DNA of 14,146 nt, from assembly GCA_010093485.1 (NCBI GenBank), contig MU001518.1:229510-243655 (forward strand), in the 5' to 3' direction. Below the pieces are notes generated by a model that saw only the letters and a program-made list of their open reading frames with translations, had not been told where the DNA came from and did no database searches. Made by a program: the position numbers and the translations under genes. The DNA is from Karstenula rhodostoma CBS 690.94. Lineage: Eukaryota; Ascomycota; Dothideomycetes; Pleosporales; Didymosphaeriaceae. Positions 1 to 10,463 of the stretch are shown in pieces. The first letter of the stretch is position 1. Each line of letters opens with the position of its first letter.

Positions 1-110
1 CTATTAACTAATACTTAATATTCTATTAACTAATACTAATTATCCTATTAATTAATATCTAGTATTCTATTAATTAATACTAATTATCCTATTAACTAAT
101 ACCTAGTATC
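1..110. repeat. 22-bp tandem array, five copies
   Basis: Five consecutive 22-bp units start at 1, 23, 45, 67 and 89, each beginning CTATTAAYTAATA. Units 2 and 4 end in TAATTATC, while units 1, 3 and 5 end in the variants TTAATATT, CTAGTATT and CTAGTATC, giving a partial 44-bp higher-order pattern. Differences are mostly transitions, as expected from RIP. The array may extend left of the window. No coding potential is seen. Confidence 0.9.
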
Positions 111-143
111 TAGAAACTATAATAAGGGTAGTTATAAAAATTT

Positions 144-209
144 ATAACTTTTCTATAGCCCCCTTTAGCACGATTCTTTATATATATCTAAACTTTTCTA
201 TTAACCCCT
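144..209 (+). repeat. Two copies of the ACTTTTCTATA-CCCC core
   Basis: At 144-164 and 190-209 the top strand reads ATAACTTTTCTATAGCCCCCT and AAACTTTTCTATTAACCCCT. Both resemble the core shared by the three introns of the SNF2 gene further right. No matching splice sites are visible around them, so they are reported only as copies of the word. Confidence 0.45.
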
Positions 210-1640
210 ATTATAAGGTATATCCTCCTATATACTAATATTACTAAAACTTTCCTCTTTAATAGTATAATATACTAGCTATAGATCTTTTACTAAGTTA
301 TATTTTACTAAGTTACTATTTAATAGTTCCTCTAATAATAATTTTTTAGGAGGTAGTTTATTTATTATATAGGTAATATATATATTCTTAATTACTATAG
401 AATCCTTAAATACTTCCTTATTATACTTTATAACTATATTTATTTAGAAGCTAAACTATACTATAGTTATACCTCTTTTAATATATATATTTAAGATAGT
501 ATTCTAAGATAAAATTATAAATATTTTAATTCTAAACTTTACCCTTAGTATATACTACCTCTTTTCTATCTCTAGCTATTTTCTAAACTCTTTTTATATA
601 AATAGATCTATATACTCTATAGCTTCTTCCCTTTCTATTATATAATATAAAACTCTAAATAAGTATTCCTTTACTATAGTTATATAGCCTCTTTTTTACC
701 TACTAGATAGTACTTTTTACTTCTATACTATTATTTCTACTACTTTAAATTTTATCTAAATTATTACCTATATCTATTATTATCTTATCTCTCTAATAAT
801 TCTAATAGTCTAGCCCTACTTTACTATTATATATAATAATATAAACCTTACTATATCCTTCTCTATAAGGCTAGACTCTATATATATACCTCTTAAATAC
901 TATAATAATATTAGCTAGTTTTATTTTTAATTTATATTATTTTTTCTATTTCTTTTAAATAATATACTTTCCCCTACTATAAGTTTACTTACTTTATTTT
1001 CTATATTAATAAAGAATCTCTTTCCCTTTTTATACTATACTCTCTATATCTATAGTACTATTTTCTAATCCTATAAATAGTCTACTATTCTAACTATTAT
1101 AGCCCTACTAATTATACTATCTATTATATCTATACCTACTTTTAGTAAATTCTAAGTAAACTTTCTATACTTTTACTCCTCTTTACTTATTATAATATTT
1201 TTAACTATTATAGTAGATAAGTCTTATATACTTACTACCTTTTATATTATTACCTTTTTTAATTTCTACTTTAGTTTCTTATTTATCTCTTTTATACTAG
1301 CTTCTTTTAGCTATTTCTTTTTTTTTTTTTTTATACTTTAGTTCTTTTTTTTATTATTCTATCTTTTAGTATACCTTTTCTTAATACTAATTCTACTAAT
1401 ACTTTTATATACTTCTCTAATATTAGCCTTTTTATTCTCTACTATTTAACTCTTATACTTTTATATAATAAACTAGGTAATATTTTTTTTTAAAGTATAT
1501 TAATATATCTATTATACTATATCCTCTAGTATAGATACTATAAAGATATTACTAATAGAGCTATTCTTATTATATACTTTTCTATATATAGGGCCCCTAG
1601 AATATATAGCTTTATATATATACTATAATATATCTAGTAA
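150..1640 (-). pseudogene. Possible minus-strand gene relic, unknown product
   Basis: The top strand from about 200 to 1480 is strongly pyrimidine-rich, so the bottom strand is purine-rich like the coding strands of the two helicase relics. One bottom-strand frame, with TAA/TAG read through, gives protein-like text. It starts with a Lys/Glu-rich, coiled-coil-like stretch (about 1340 to 1200). Next come segments such as VGIDIIDSIISRAIIVRIVDYL-like hydrophobic text (about 1140 to 1070) and a charged C-terminal part containing KLPPKKLLLEEL (about 350 to 310). A 15-base poly-T tract at 1318-1332 may have shifted the frame. I do not recognise the family. The coil faintly recalls the tail of pogo/Fot1-type transposases, but no DDE domain is upstream. 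Since every frame looks open here, the call is weak. Ends are approximate. Confidence 0.3.
1318..1332. repeat. Poly-T homopolymer (15 T)
   Basis: An uninterrupted run of 15 T lies in the possible minus-strand relic, where it would read as a Lys tract. The most plausible reading frame changes at this point, so either replication slippage or an assembly length error is likely. Confidence 0.85.
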
Positions 1641-1777
1641 ATTACTTTTAATTAATTCCTTTTCTTCGCGAATATCTAATAGTATATATACTATTATTAC
1701 TAGTATATTTATTATTTAATATTAATAGCTATATTATCCTTATTATATACTAATATATAATATTTTTCTAGTCTAGC

Positions 1778-1887
1778 TTAGTAGCTATCTAATTTTAGTC
1801 TAGACTATAGCTAAAATTAAATAGTATTATATATTCCCTCTACCTTAGTAGCCTACTAATTTTAACCTAGATTAGGGCTAAAATTAA
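1778..1887. promoter_or_regulatory. Duplicated 43-bp dyad element upstream of the RecQ-like gene
   Basis: Two related 43-bp copies, 1778-1820 and 1845-1887, are offset by 67 bp. Each starts TTAGTAGC and holds an inverted repeat. Copy 1 has perfect 8-bp arms AATTTTAG and CTAAAATT. Copy 2 has AATTTTAACC and GGCTAAAATT with one mismatch, explainable by RIP of an original AATTTTAGCC. The pair lies just upstream of the first recognisable RecQ-gene codons (about 1920) and between that gene and the possible divergent relic. A promoter or operator role is inference; a decayed hairpin repeat is the alternative. Confidence 0.5.
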
Positions 1888-1919
1888 GACTACCTCCCCT
1901 ATCTACTATAGCCTAAGTA

Positions 1920-4900
1920 ATATTTATTTATTTTAATAAAGTTTATAACTTTATATTCTATATATTATATTATTATACTCTCCTTTCTAGTAAGGTATTC
2001 TTTTACTTTAGTAGAGAGTACTATAATACTACTATATCTAAATAAAGATATAAAATCTAAAAGTTAATTAATAATCTATCTAATAACTATTCTCTTTTAT
2101 AGAACTATAAAAACTTTATTATCCCTACTAAAACTAAGGTACCCTATTCTAGTCTATTAGTATATAATAATAGTTATTACTATAATATATATAGCTTAAT
2201 TATTACTAGAGCTACTATAAAATATAATATATTTACCTATTTATATAATAGTTATATAATTTATAGCTATTTCTATAATAGTATAACTAAATACTATCTC
2301 TAGTACTCTAACTATATTAGGATAATTATAAGCTAATAGTTCTTTCCTTTTATTTTACTCCTATTTACCTACCTTAATATAACCTACTAATTTAAGGTAC
2401 CTTCTACTAGTATTATAGAAATTCTATTTAAGTTATATAGTATCTCTATATTCCTAATTAATTTATATTTTAATTCTTATTACTTTTAATCTATATTATC
2501 CCTAGCTAAGTCTATTACTTCTACTATATAACTAAATTATAGTATAGCCTCTTCTCTAAAGTTCTAGCTATAATATACTTTAGTATAGGTATAGTATATA
2601 TAGAAATAATAGCTATAATCTATATTTAGTATACCTTCTATATCTATAAATTTATAAATAGTATATACTAGATTCTTAGAGGTCTTTACTAGTATTACTA
2701 TATAGTAAGCGTGCCTAGCGTTTATTACTATACCTAAAGCTAAATTTAAATCTAAGCTCTTCTATTTATATACTACTATAAAGAGTATAGCTTATATATA
2801 ATAAAATATAGTAATAAAAACCTCCTACTTTATATAAATCTAAGTAATATAGAAGTATAAATATAATATTTCTATAATTTCTATTAAATTTTACTAAAAC
2901 TCTACTCTTTATTATACTAATTCTCTCTAGAAGATTTTCCTCTTTTTCTTTTATACTTTATCTCCTAGGGCTATATAATCTAAGACCCTTTATCTATAAA
3001 AATATTAGTAACTAGCTTAGAAGTAGATTATAACCTATCTAGATATAATAGAAGTTCCCCCTACTATTAAAGAGTACTATAACTATATATATTTAAACCT
3101 ATTTAAAAAATATTATTATACTTTCTAGCTCTTTTTACTAGAATAAACTAGCTAGTTTATTTAGTTTAAATTTATTCTTATTACTCTAGTGGCCTTTTTT
3201 AGTCTCTCCCCCTAAGATAATAGATTTTAAAAGGCTTATAACTTTACTACTAATATATTAGCCCTTAAAAAGATATATAGATTTACTAGTCTATAGTATC
3301 TCTAAGATATACTTTTCTATATAGTACCTATAGAGGCTCTAGGTTATTTTAATTCTAATTTACTAGTTTTTTAAAAGGAGACTAACTTTCTTATTACTAA
3401 GCTAAATAACTACGAGGTAGAGAATTAGAATAGAAAGCTATATAATATATTTAAAATATAGGTATATAACTACTTTACTATAGAATACCCTACCTCTATA
3501 AATTAGTTTATTAATATAGTATACTTTCTTAGTATCTTTTAATATAGGAAGAACTTAGACGCCTTTATTTACTAGAATAGAAATAGTATAACTATTTATA
3601 AAATTAAAATAGACCTTACTTTATTCTCTTTTATAGTAAGTAACCTATTTAAGGAGGTATTTACCCTTTTCTACTAACTAGTATTTATATAGATATAGGT
3701 AGGGCTACCCTCTATCCTATAGAATATACTAAAAGAAGACCTAAAAAATATAACTTCTAGCTTTAATATTTTTAATATAGATAACCTATAATTTAAGTAT
3801 AATACTAGTTTTATTATTTAATAGCTTTTATAGTTATTTAATATAAAGGGCTCTAAAGGTTATTTACTTACTAGTATTAAAAACTATACCTAGATATAGT
3901 AGTACTATAATTTTATCTAAAAATTTTTTAGTATACTCTTAAATCTTATATACTTTATAAGTGGCCAGTCTAGCTATAGTACTAAGGTATTAAATTTATA
4001 ACTTAAGAATAATTATATAACTAGTATCTAGAATATATTCCTTTATAATAGTTTTATTACTATTATTTCTTAATACTATAAGGGCTATAATAGAAATAAG
4101 TCTATAAAGACTATCTACTATTTTTTTCCTTATAAAGTAGATAGTCTTTTAGTCTAGTATATCTAGCTTATTTATTTTTTCTACCTTACTATATAGGGAT
4201 AAATTAATAAGGAAATATATAACTATTACTATAATTAAGTCTAGAACTACCTATTTTAGCTAAATCTATTTAATAAGTAATAGACTACTTCTTAGACTCT
4301 TAGTTATATTATAAAGTAGGTAATACTTTATTAGATAAGAAAAGAGATTAATATTAGTATAATATACTATCTTTTTATTACCTTTAGTAAAAAGCTTTCT
4401 ACTACTAATCGCCTATTATAGAAACTATTAAAGGAGGAGGTTAATAAGATAATAGATAAAGTAGAGGTAAAAGTCTATAAAATATAAGCTAGCTATTTAC
4501 TAGAAATAGTCTATATAATTTATACTCTAGATATTTTAAAAATTTTTACTTATAAGTTTAATAATTTAGAGGTATATTTTAAGATATCTACTAAGTAGTA
4601 TAAGGCCCTAGGGTTCCTTTTAATCTAAGAGGAAGAGGCCCTCTAGAAAATTAAAAAAGCTATCTATCCTAATTATCTAGGTATTAATATAGTATAACTA
4701 TTATAAGAGAATTTTAAAAAGTTAGCCTAATTTAGAGAATAATAAGAGTAAGCTTTCTATATAATCTTAATAGGGGAGAGTATAGTTATTTATATTATAG
4801 ATACTAGATTTAGTAAAAGTCTTCTTTTCCTCTTTTCTATCTACTTTCTAGACTATAGTTAGACTATTATTATTATTCTACTAATAGTATTCTACTTTAA

Positions 4901-6240
4901 CCTTTTTTATTATTATTCTAAATTATAGATTAGAGCTACTATATAGTAATAAGGAGTATATAATAAGTAAGTATTTATTATTCTAGTAACCTCTAAAAGT
5001 ATTTTAAATAATTCCTTTTAGGCCTATATTACTAGATAGAAAATATTAGAAATATTAAAAAGAATTATAGTAAATAAGTTCTACTATATTATCCTTCTAA
5101 ATATAGTTTATTACTCTTATTTTTATAATCTTTATATACTTATTAAATACTATATCCCTTTTATACTCCTTTTTATAACCCTACTACCTATTAAATAGAG
5201 CTAAGTTTTTTAACTTTTTAGACTTCCTACTAATATTATAACCTTTAGGGAGTTTACTATTTAGCCTAAAATCTAGTATAAGGTTTATACCTTATATATA
5301 ATAAATATAGACTCTATAATAATTATAGTAAAATATATTAAAGAGATTCTCTAATTATATAAAAAGGTTCTTATTTATATTAATCTTACTATAATTATAG
5401 ATATACTAGCTCTATAGCTTAACTATCCTAAGTACTATAAAAAAATAAAAGAGGAAAAATAATTTATAAGTCTAGTATAATTCTAAACCTTAGAGATAAA
5501 TATTATAGTAGCTATAAATATCTTTATAGAAGGTCTAGATATACTAGATATATATATAATACTATATTTTATATTACTAGTAAACTTTTATAGCCTTATC
5601 TAAATAGGTAAATAGATTAGTTAAAATAGTAAATCTAGCCTTACTAGACTAATACTAGTAGATACTATCTCTAATATATATTTTAATAAGGCTAGTAATA
5701 TAGTAAAGATACCTATTTTTACCTATATATAATTCTAGTCTCTAAATAAAGTCTATTATTATATTATTATTAATAGTTTTCTAGATAATAATATCTTAAA
5801 AATAATATATACCTTTTCTAAGTAACTTTATAATATTTATATACTAAGATTCTACCCTTCTATATAAACTAACTCTATTTAGATACTATAAACTCCCTAG
5901 TTAAAAAGATAGCTATTAGTAGTACTAATATTAATACTAATATACTAGGGCCTATTACCCTTATATACTCTAATACCCTATAATTATACTTATAGGGATA
6001 TAATAATACCTATAAAATAACCCTCTTTCTAAAATAAGTTTATACCTATATAGCCCTAGTATACTACCCTAATTTATAAATAGTAAGCTCCCTATTATAT
6101 ATACCTTTTACCTCTACTAAATAAAGAAGAGAACTTAACTTCTTTATATAGAATACTAATAATACTAGTAAGCTATATACTAAGTTATTCTATAATAAAT
6201 TATTTACTTATATAGCCTACTAGAGGCTATACTATATTAC
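1920..6240 (+). pseudogene. RIP-destroyed RecQ-like helicase gene, fungal telomere-linked type
   Basis: A DEAD/RecQ ATP-dependent DNA helicase of the large fungal family often found near telomeres. One frame (codons starting at positions divisible by 3) runs from about 1920 to 5848 without an indel. The N-terminal part (1920-2030) has Tyr where Cys/His would be in a zinc-finger-like segment of the DUF3505/OrsD kind. Around 3950-4180 lies the family's conserved block (ISGQS, then YKGYN, KTIYYFFP, which correspond to RGQS, YHKGY and KIIHRYLP). The helicase core follows: Walker A at 4803-4820 (TRFSKSLLF for TGGGKSLLF), DECH at 5073-5084, the TATLPP region near 5205-5235, IVAINIFIEGLDILDI at 5502-5549, and motif VI at 5601-5630, where both Arg fall on TAG/TAA as CGN codons would after RIP. 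A CDxC-like end lies near 5832-5843. The frame then changes. The start ATG is not identifiable. Not functional. Confidence 0.82.
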
Positions 6241-6890
6241 CTACTTTATTAAAGGAGACCTATTTAAATATAGATAGGATTAATATACTAGTACTAATAG
6301 TAGCTAAGTTAAGTATATTAAAAATACTATTATAATCTATTAATATACTATAGATAATAAATAGATAAAGGGTAATTACTAGTTTTATCTAATACCTATT
6401 AACTACTACCTAGAGTAGATATTTCTAGAAATAAGTAAAGTAAGGACTACTCTAGCCTAATAAGGTCTCTATATTAATAAATATATAATTTATAATACTT
6501 AGGCCATCCTTTAGAATAAATATAAAGCTATATACTCTAAATAAATTAATAAAATTAAAGAAATAAAGAGAGATAAATAGAATATAAACTTACTATATAA
6601 TTTTAAGATATACTTTATAAAGGTAGTCGATTTTAGAGATAACTATAAAGTAAAGAGGATTATTTTAGAATTAAACTAGATTATAAAAATATACCTTATA
6701 TTAGAATAATATAACTAATTACTCCTACTATATATCTAAGATAGGGACTAGAATATAAAAGGACTAGATATATAGTAGAAAGAATAGTAATATTATATAT
6801 CTATACCTTACTAAGCTAATAACTAGATAATATATAAAAAATACTTCTATAAAAGGATATAAATAAGTTAATACCCTATCTAATTCTAAA
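5850..6890 (+). pseudogene. Probable 3' part of the RecQ-like gene (frame changed)
   Basis: After the CDxC-like end of the helicase core the reading frame moves to codons starting at positions that leave remainder 2 on division by 3. Near 6212-6280 this frame gives a block with Tyr in Cys/His-like spacing (RLYYITYFIKGDLFKYR), resembling the C-terminal Cys/His region of this helicase family. Whether an intron or an indel causes the change cannot be told. A GTAACT...CTAAC...TTTAG candidate at 5822-5882 has good splice signals but ends in the wrong frame. From 6300 to 6890 the same frame stays rich in charged residues, but I see no domain there; it may be the gene's tail or another relic. Confidence 0.4.
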
Positions 6891-6899
6891 TAAAATATA

Positions 6900-7420
6900 A
6901 TTATCTTTTACTTAAATTTTTTATCTAGGTAACGCGCTAGTTATATAATATAGGCTTGGTATAAATAAGTAAATAGAGTATTTAAATAAAATATATACTA
7001 CTTAAACTTTCTATCCTTTCTACTCTTTATTTTTACCTACTTTATTTTTTAATACCCTTTTATTACCTTTACTATAGCTTTTATTTCTATTACTCTTAGT
7101 TACTATAGTACCTCTAGTATTATAAATATAATAACTAGCTAGATTTAGCTAGAAGAAATACTAAACGCGCTAAACTTTCCTAAGAATTTTTAAATAATAT
7201 AGCCCTAGCTAATAGGCCGCCTTTAACTAAATAAATAATAAGCTAGAAACTTTCCTATAAACCCCTATAGTAACTATTAACTTAATATAGATTAGAACCT
7301 ATTATAATAGAAATTAGTTTACTAATATTATTTAGTATATAGTTTTCCTTTCTCTTTACTATTTCTTCTTTTTTATCTATAGAACTATACTAATTTAATA
7401 TATTTACTATATTTACTATT
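6900..7420. other. Intergenic region, no gene seen
   Basis: No family motif is recognisable on either strand. From about 6995 to 7125 the top strand is pyrimidine-rich. The word AACGCGCTA occurs at 6931 and again at 7164, two of the few intact CGCG sites in the window. Confidence 0.6.
7245..7290 (+). other. Intron-core copy with 3' splice-like end
   Basis: AGAAACTTTCCTATAAACCCCTA at 7245-7267 matches the core of the SNF2-gene introns. It is followed by ACTATTAACTTAATATAG, which looks like a branch point plus a 3' splice site ending at 7290. No GT lies within about 120 bases upstream, so a 5' splice site is missing or was erased by RIP (TGT to TAT). It is either a dead intron or a dispersed copy of the core. 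Confidence 0.4.
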
Positions 7421-7627
7421 ACTATACTCCTATACTAGTATAGAGGGAATATTAAAAAGTTTCCTATATACCCCTATATACCTATAACTACTATACTTTT
7501 ATACTAGTTTAAGGGGGAATATTAAAAAGTTTCCTATATATCTTTATATACCTATAACTACTATACTTTTATACTAGTTTAAGGGGGATATTAAAAAGTT
7601 TCCTAAATACCCCCTATATACCTATAA
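7421..7627 (+). repeat. 69-70-bp tandem array, three copies, upstream of the SNF2 gene
   Basis: Copies start at 7421, 7490 and 7560 with ACTATACTYYTATACTAG, then a G-rich GGGGGAATATTAA-type block, then AAAGTTTCCTATATACCCC, then TATATACCTATAA. The third copy is cut off at about 7627. The AGTTTCCTATATACCCC part is a variant of the core found inside the downstream gene's introns. Position immediately before the inferred start of the SNF2 relic puts the array in its promoter or 5' leader. A regulatory role is inference. Confidence 0.8.
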
Positions 7628-7866
7628 TATATTATCTAATATAGAGATCTCCTCTTCTAGTATTCTAAATTTAAAAAAGTATATTAATAAATTTAGTTTT
7701 CTAAACTAGTATAATCTAGACCCTAACTAGCCTTCCTTATTTTAACTAAACTTAAATAAAGCCGGCCTTACTATATCTAACCTAGCTATAAAGTAAAAGT
7801 ATACTAGATTATTAAGCCTATATACTTCTACTTCTATAGTATAAATTAGATATATAAATACTTTCT

Positions 7867-7890
7867 AAAACTTTCCTAACTATCCCTCTA
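7867..7890 (+). repeat. Degenerate copy of the intron core
   Basis: AAAACTTTCCTAACTATCCCTCTA resembles the intron core with several changes. It lies inside the N-terminal coding part of the SNF2 relic, in a Ser/Pro/Asn-rich low-complexity stretch, and has no splice sites that preserve the frame. It may be chance. Confidence 0.25.
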
Positions 7891-9509
7891 GTAATTAACT
7901 ACTAGATAATATACCTATTACTTTCTCTAAAAATAAAATATCTAATAATAGTAATAATAGAAATATAGAGGATATAATAACTAATAAAATAGAAATAACC
8001 TTAGTTTATATAAATAGAATCCTATATATATTAGACTTAGTACCTTTTTTAAGATAGATTACTAGTTCTAGGGATTTTACTAATAAGATACTTACTATAT
8101 TCCCTAATACCTTTATTTAAATATATATTATAAACCTATTTATTACTTTAGCCTATAAAGAAATTATATAGTATATTAAACTTAGTAAGTAGTTACTAAG
8201 CCTAGATAGAATAGTTAAAAAGGGTATTTTAAAAATAAATAAGATTCTATTACTTATTACCCTATCTAAAGTATAGTAGTTCTAGAGTCTAGTATTCTAT
8301 TAAACCTATTTTATAAAAAAGGTAGAGTATATTCTTATCTAATCTATATAATTATTCTTTAACTAAATAAAGATTAAGGGAGAAGATATAATTTTTATAT
8401 ATTTATAAATTAGTTATAAGATTATCCTATAGCTAAACTAACCCCTTAATAAAGTATATACCCTAAAGAATCTAGTAGTATTAACTTAAAAGGAATATAT
8501 AAAAGCCCTTACTATATAAATATAGTCTAGTACTATTAAAGTATAGGATAAAAAGATAAATATATAAACTACCTAAAAGGTAGCTAATAATATTAGCTCT
8601 TAAGGCGTACCTTTTTACCTAGCCACAAAATAGTTAAAGATTAGTAACCCTAATCTAATTTCTAAGCTAGAGAAGGATCTACTTATATATAATAATACTG
8701 CCCCTAGTATAGTAGAACTATAATATATTTAAGGGATATTAAATAAGGAAGTCTTTATATCTTTTCTAGCTAATATTAAAAAATAGAATACTTATACTTT
8801 ATAGAACCTAGCTACTAAGGCCTGGCTAGAAAAGTCTATATATTTATACCTAATAATAGTTTATATAATAAATATAGATACTATAAAGTACTAGTTATAT
8901 AGAGCCTCTATTAATATACTCTAGAAGTATATAAAATATTATCTACGCGATATTAAAACTATTATAAATTCTAATTATACTAAAAATCTAATTATCTATA
9001 TAGCTAATAATTTTTATTAAAAGTACTTAAAGATTATTCTACTAGCTTCCTAGCCTATAATAGAGAATAGCACGTTAGTATCCTATATACTAGAAATAAT
9101 TACTAAAGAAAAAGTAGAAATAATTTATAGAAATACTAAGAATACTATAGTAGAGGATAACTATAATATACTATAAAGGAGTAAATAGAGTAAAATAGCT
9201 AATATAGTATTTCTTTTTACTAAGTAAACTAATAACTATAGTATAGAAATTTTTAAGATAGATAGTAATAATAGTATATTTACTTTAATATACCTTAAGG
9301 AGGCCTATACCTCTATATATATTACTAATATAAAATATAAATTAATACTATATATAATACTCTCTCTTAAATAGTAATAGGTAATTACTATAAAATAGGT
9401 AACTAATATACTAGCTAGTATTAATAAAGTAGTACCTATTAAAGATAGAATTATTATTAATATAATTAGATTAGATAAAACTATCTAAGTAGGGGTAATT
9501 ATACTTAAG

Positions 9510-9590
9510 GTATATTTCTAGTAGATTTATAGGAAACTTTTCTATAAACCCCCTAGCTATACTTTATTTTATTCTACTAATTTATTATAG
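9510..9590 (+). other. Intron 1 of the SNF2 relic (81 bp, phase 0)
   Basis: The intron starts GTATAT after an AAG codon (TIQVGVIILK) and ends CTACTAATTTATTATAG, a branch-point-like CTAAT plus TAG. Removing it joins GTT ATA CTA in the same frame, between helicase motifs I and Ia. It carries the core AGGAAACTTTTCTATAAACCCCCTA at 9531-9555. Confidence 0.75.
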
Positions 9591-10393
9591 GTTATACTAG
9601 ATTATAAATACTACCTTAACCTAAAGCTTACTAATATCTATAAAAAATAACCTATTTAGTCTACTATAAACTTAAATTATAAGTAGTCTAGAAATAAATC
9701 TAGACCCTTTTTTTATTTTATTTTAGCTAGACTTTACTATTAGATAGTAACTAAACTTATATAAATATTAATTTATTTTACTATCTTTATAATCTCCTCT
9801 AATAAGTTATTAGCTATATCTAGTTTTAAAGTAGTTACTAGTTTCCCTAATATAAATTTAAGTATTTAAAACTATAAGGATTTTTATAACTAGTATATTA
9901 TCTTTATAGCCTTCTATAATTATATAGCTAAGTTTACCGGCTTCTATACTTTCTAGTTCTATATTAAGAAGAATATTAAATTATTTACTAAGGAAAATAA
10001 CTTTAAGCTAAATAAGTTTAACTTCTAGGACTATAAAATATAACCTAATTTCCTATTAACTAAACCCCTAAATAAGTATATCTATACTTTTAATTATAAA
10101 TTTAGACTAGTATTTTATAATAAGGTATAAAACTTTTTATAGAATTAGAGCTCTATATAGAGAACTATTTTATAGTTATATTTATATAGATTATTTTTAT
10201 TATTAGACTATTCTATACCTAGGGGTATAGAAAATATTAGAAACTACTTAAAATTACTAGAGAATCTAAACCTCCTTAATAAGTTTATTAAACAAGAGGA
10301 TAAATACTATAAGAAGTTAGTTAAGACTAGCTATATTATAGGGTTCTACCTAGATTATAATAACCCCTACCTACTTAATAAAAAGGATTTTAA

Positions 10394-10463
10394 GTAAGTT
10401 CCCCTATAGGGAGGTTAGAAAACTTTTCTATATCCCCCCCTAATATATACTAATAATATATAG
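10394..10463 (+). other. Intron 2 of the SNF2 relic (70 bp, phase 2)
   Basis: It starts GTAAGT and ends TACTAATAATATATAG. Splicing joins AA with C to give AAC and moves the reading frame exactly to the one that later holds helicase motifs IV-VI. The core AGAAAACTTTTCTATATCCCCCCC is at 10417-10440, preceded by the palindrome CCCTATAGGG at 10402-10411. Confidence 0.78.

Noticed and set aside
1150..1480. Fot1/pogo transposase C-terminus on the minus strand
   Set aside because: Only a Lys-rich coil resembles it. The expected upstream DDE domain is absent and that space holds the RecQ-like gene start on the other strand.
4106..4149. Perfect 14-bp inverted repeat AAAGACTATCTACT / AGTAGATAGTCTTT that could be a hairpin or terminator
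   Set aside because: It lies inside the conserved KTIYYFFPYKVDSLL coding block of the RecQ-like gene, so protein sequence plus RIP explains it; no independent sign of an RNA structure.
5822..5882. Fourth intron in the RecQ-like gene (GTAACT...ACTAAC...TTTAG)
   Set aside because: It would remove the CDxC-like codons of the helicase domain end and splice into a frame without recognisable family text; it also lacks the shared intron core.
8600..9020. Possible DUF3435 (Starship captain) tyrosine recombinase, from KYIKYYLRDIKTI near 8928-8967
   Set aside because: The segment is in the same uninterrupted frame as the SNF2 helicase motifs, and the R...H-x-x-R...Y order of the recombinase could not be shown.
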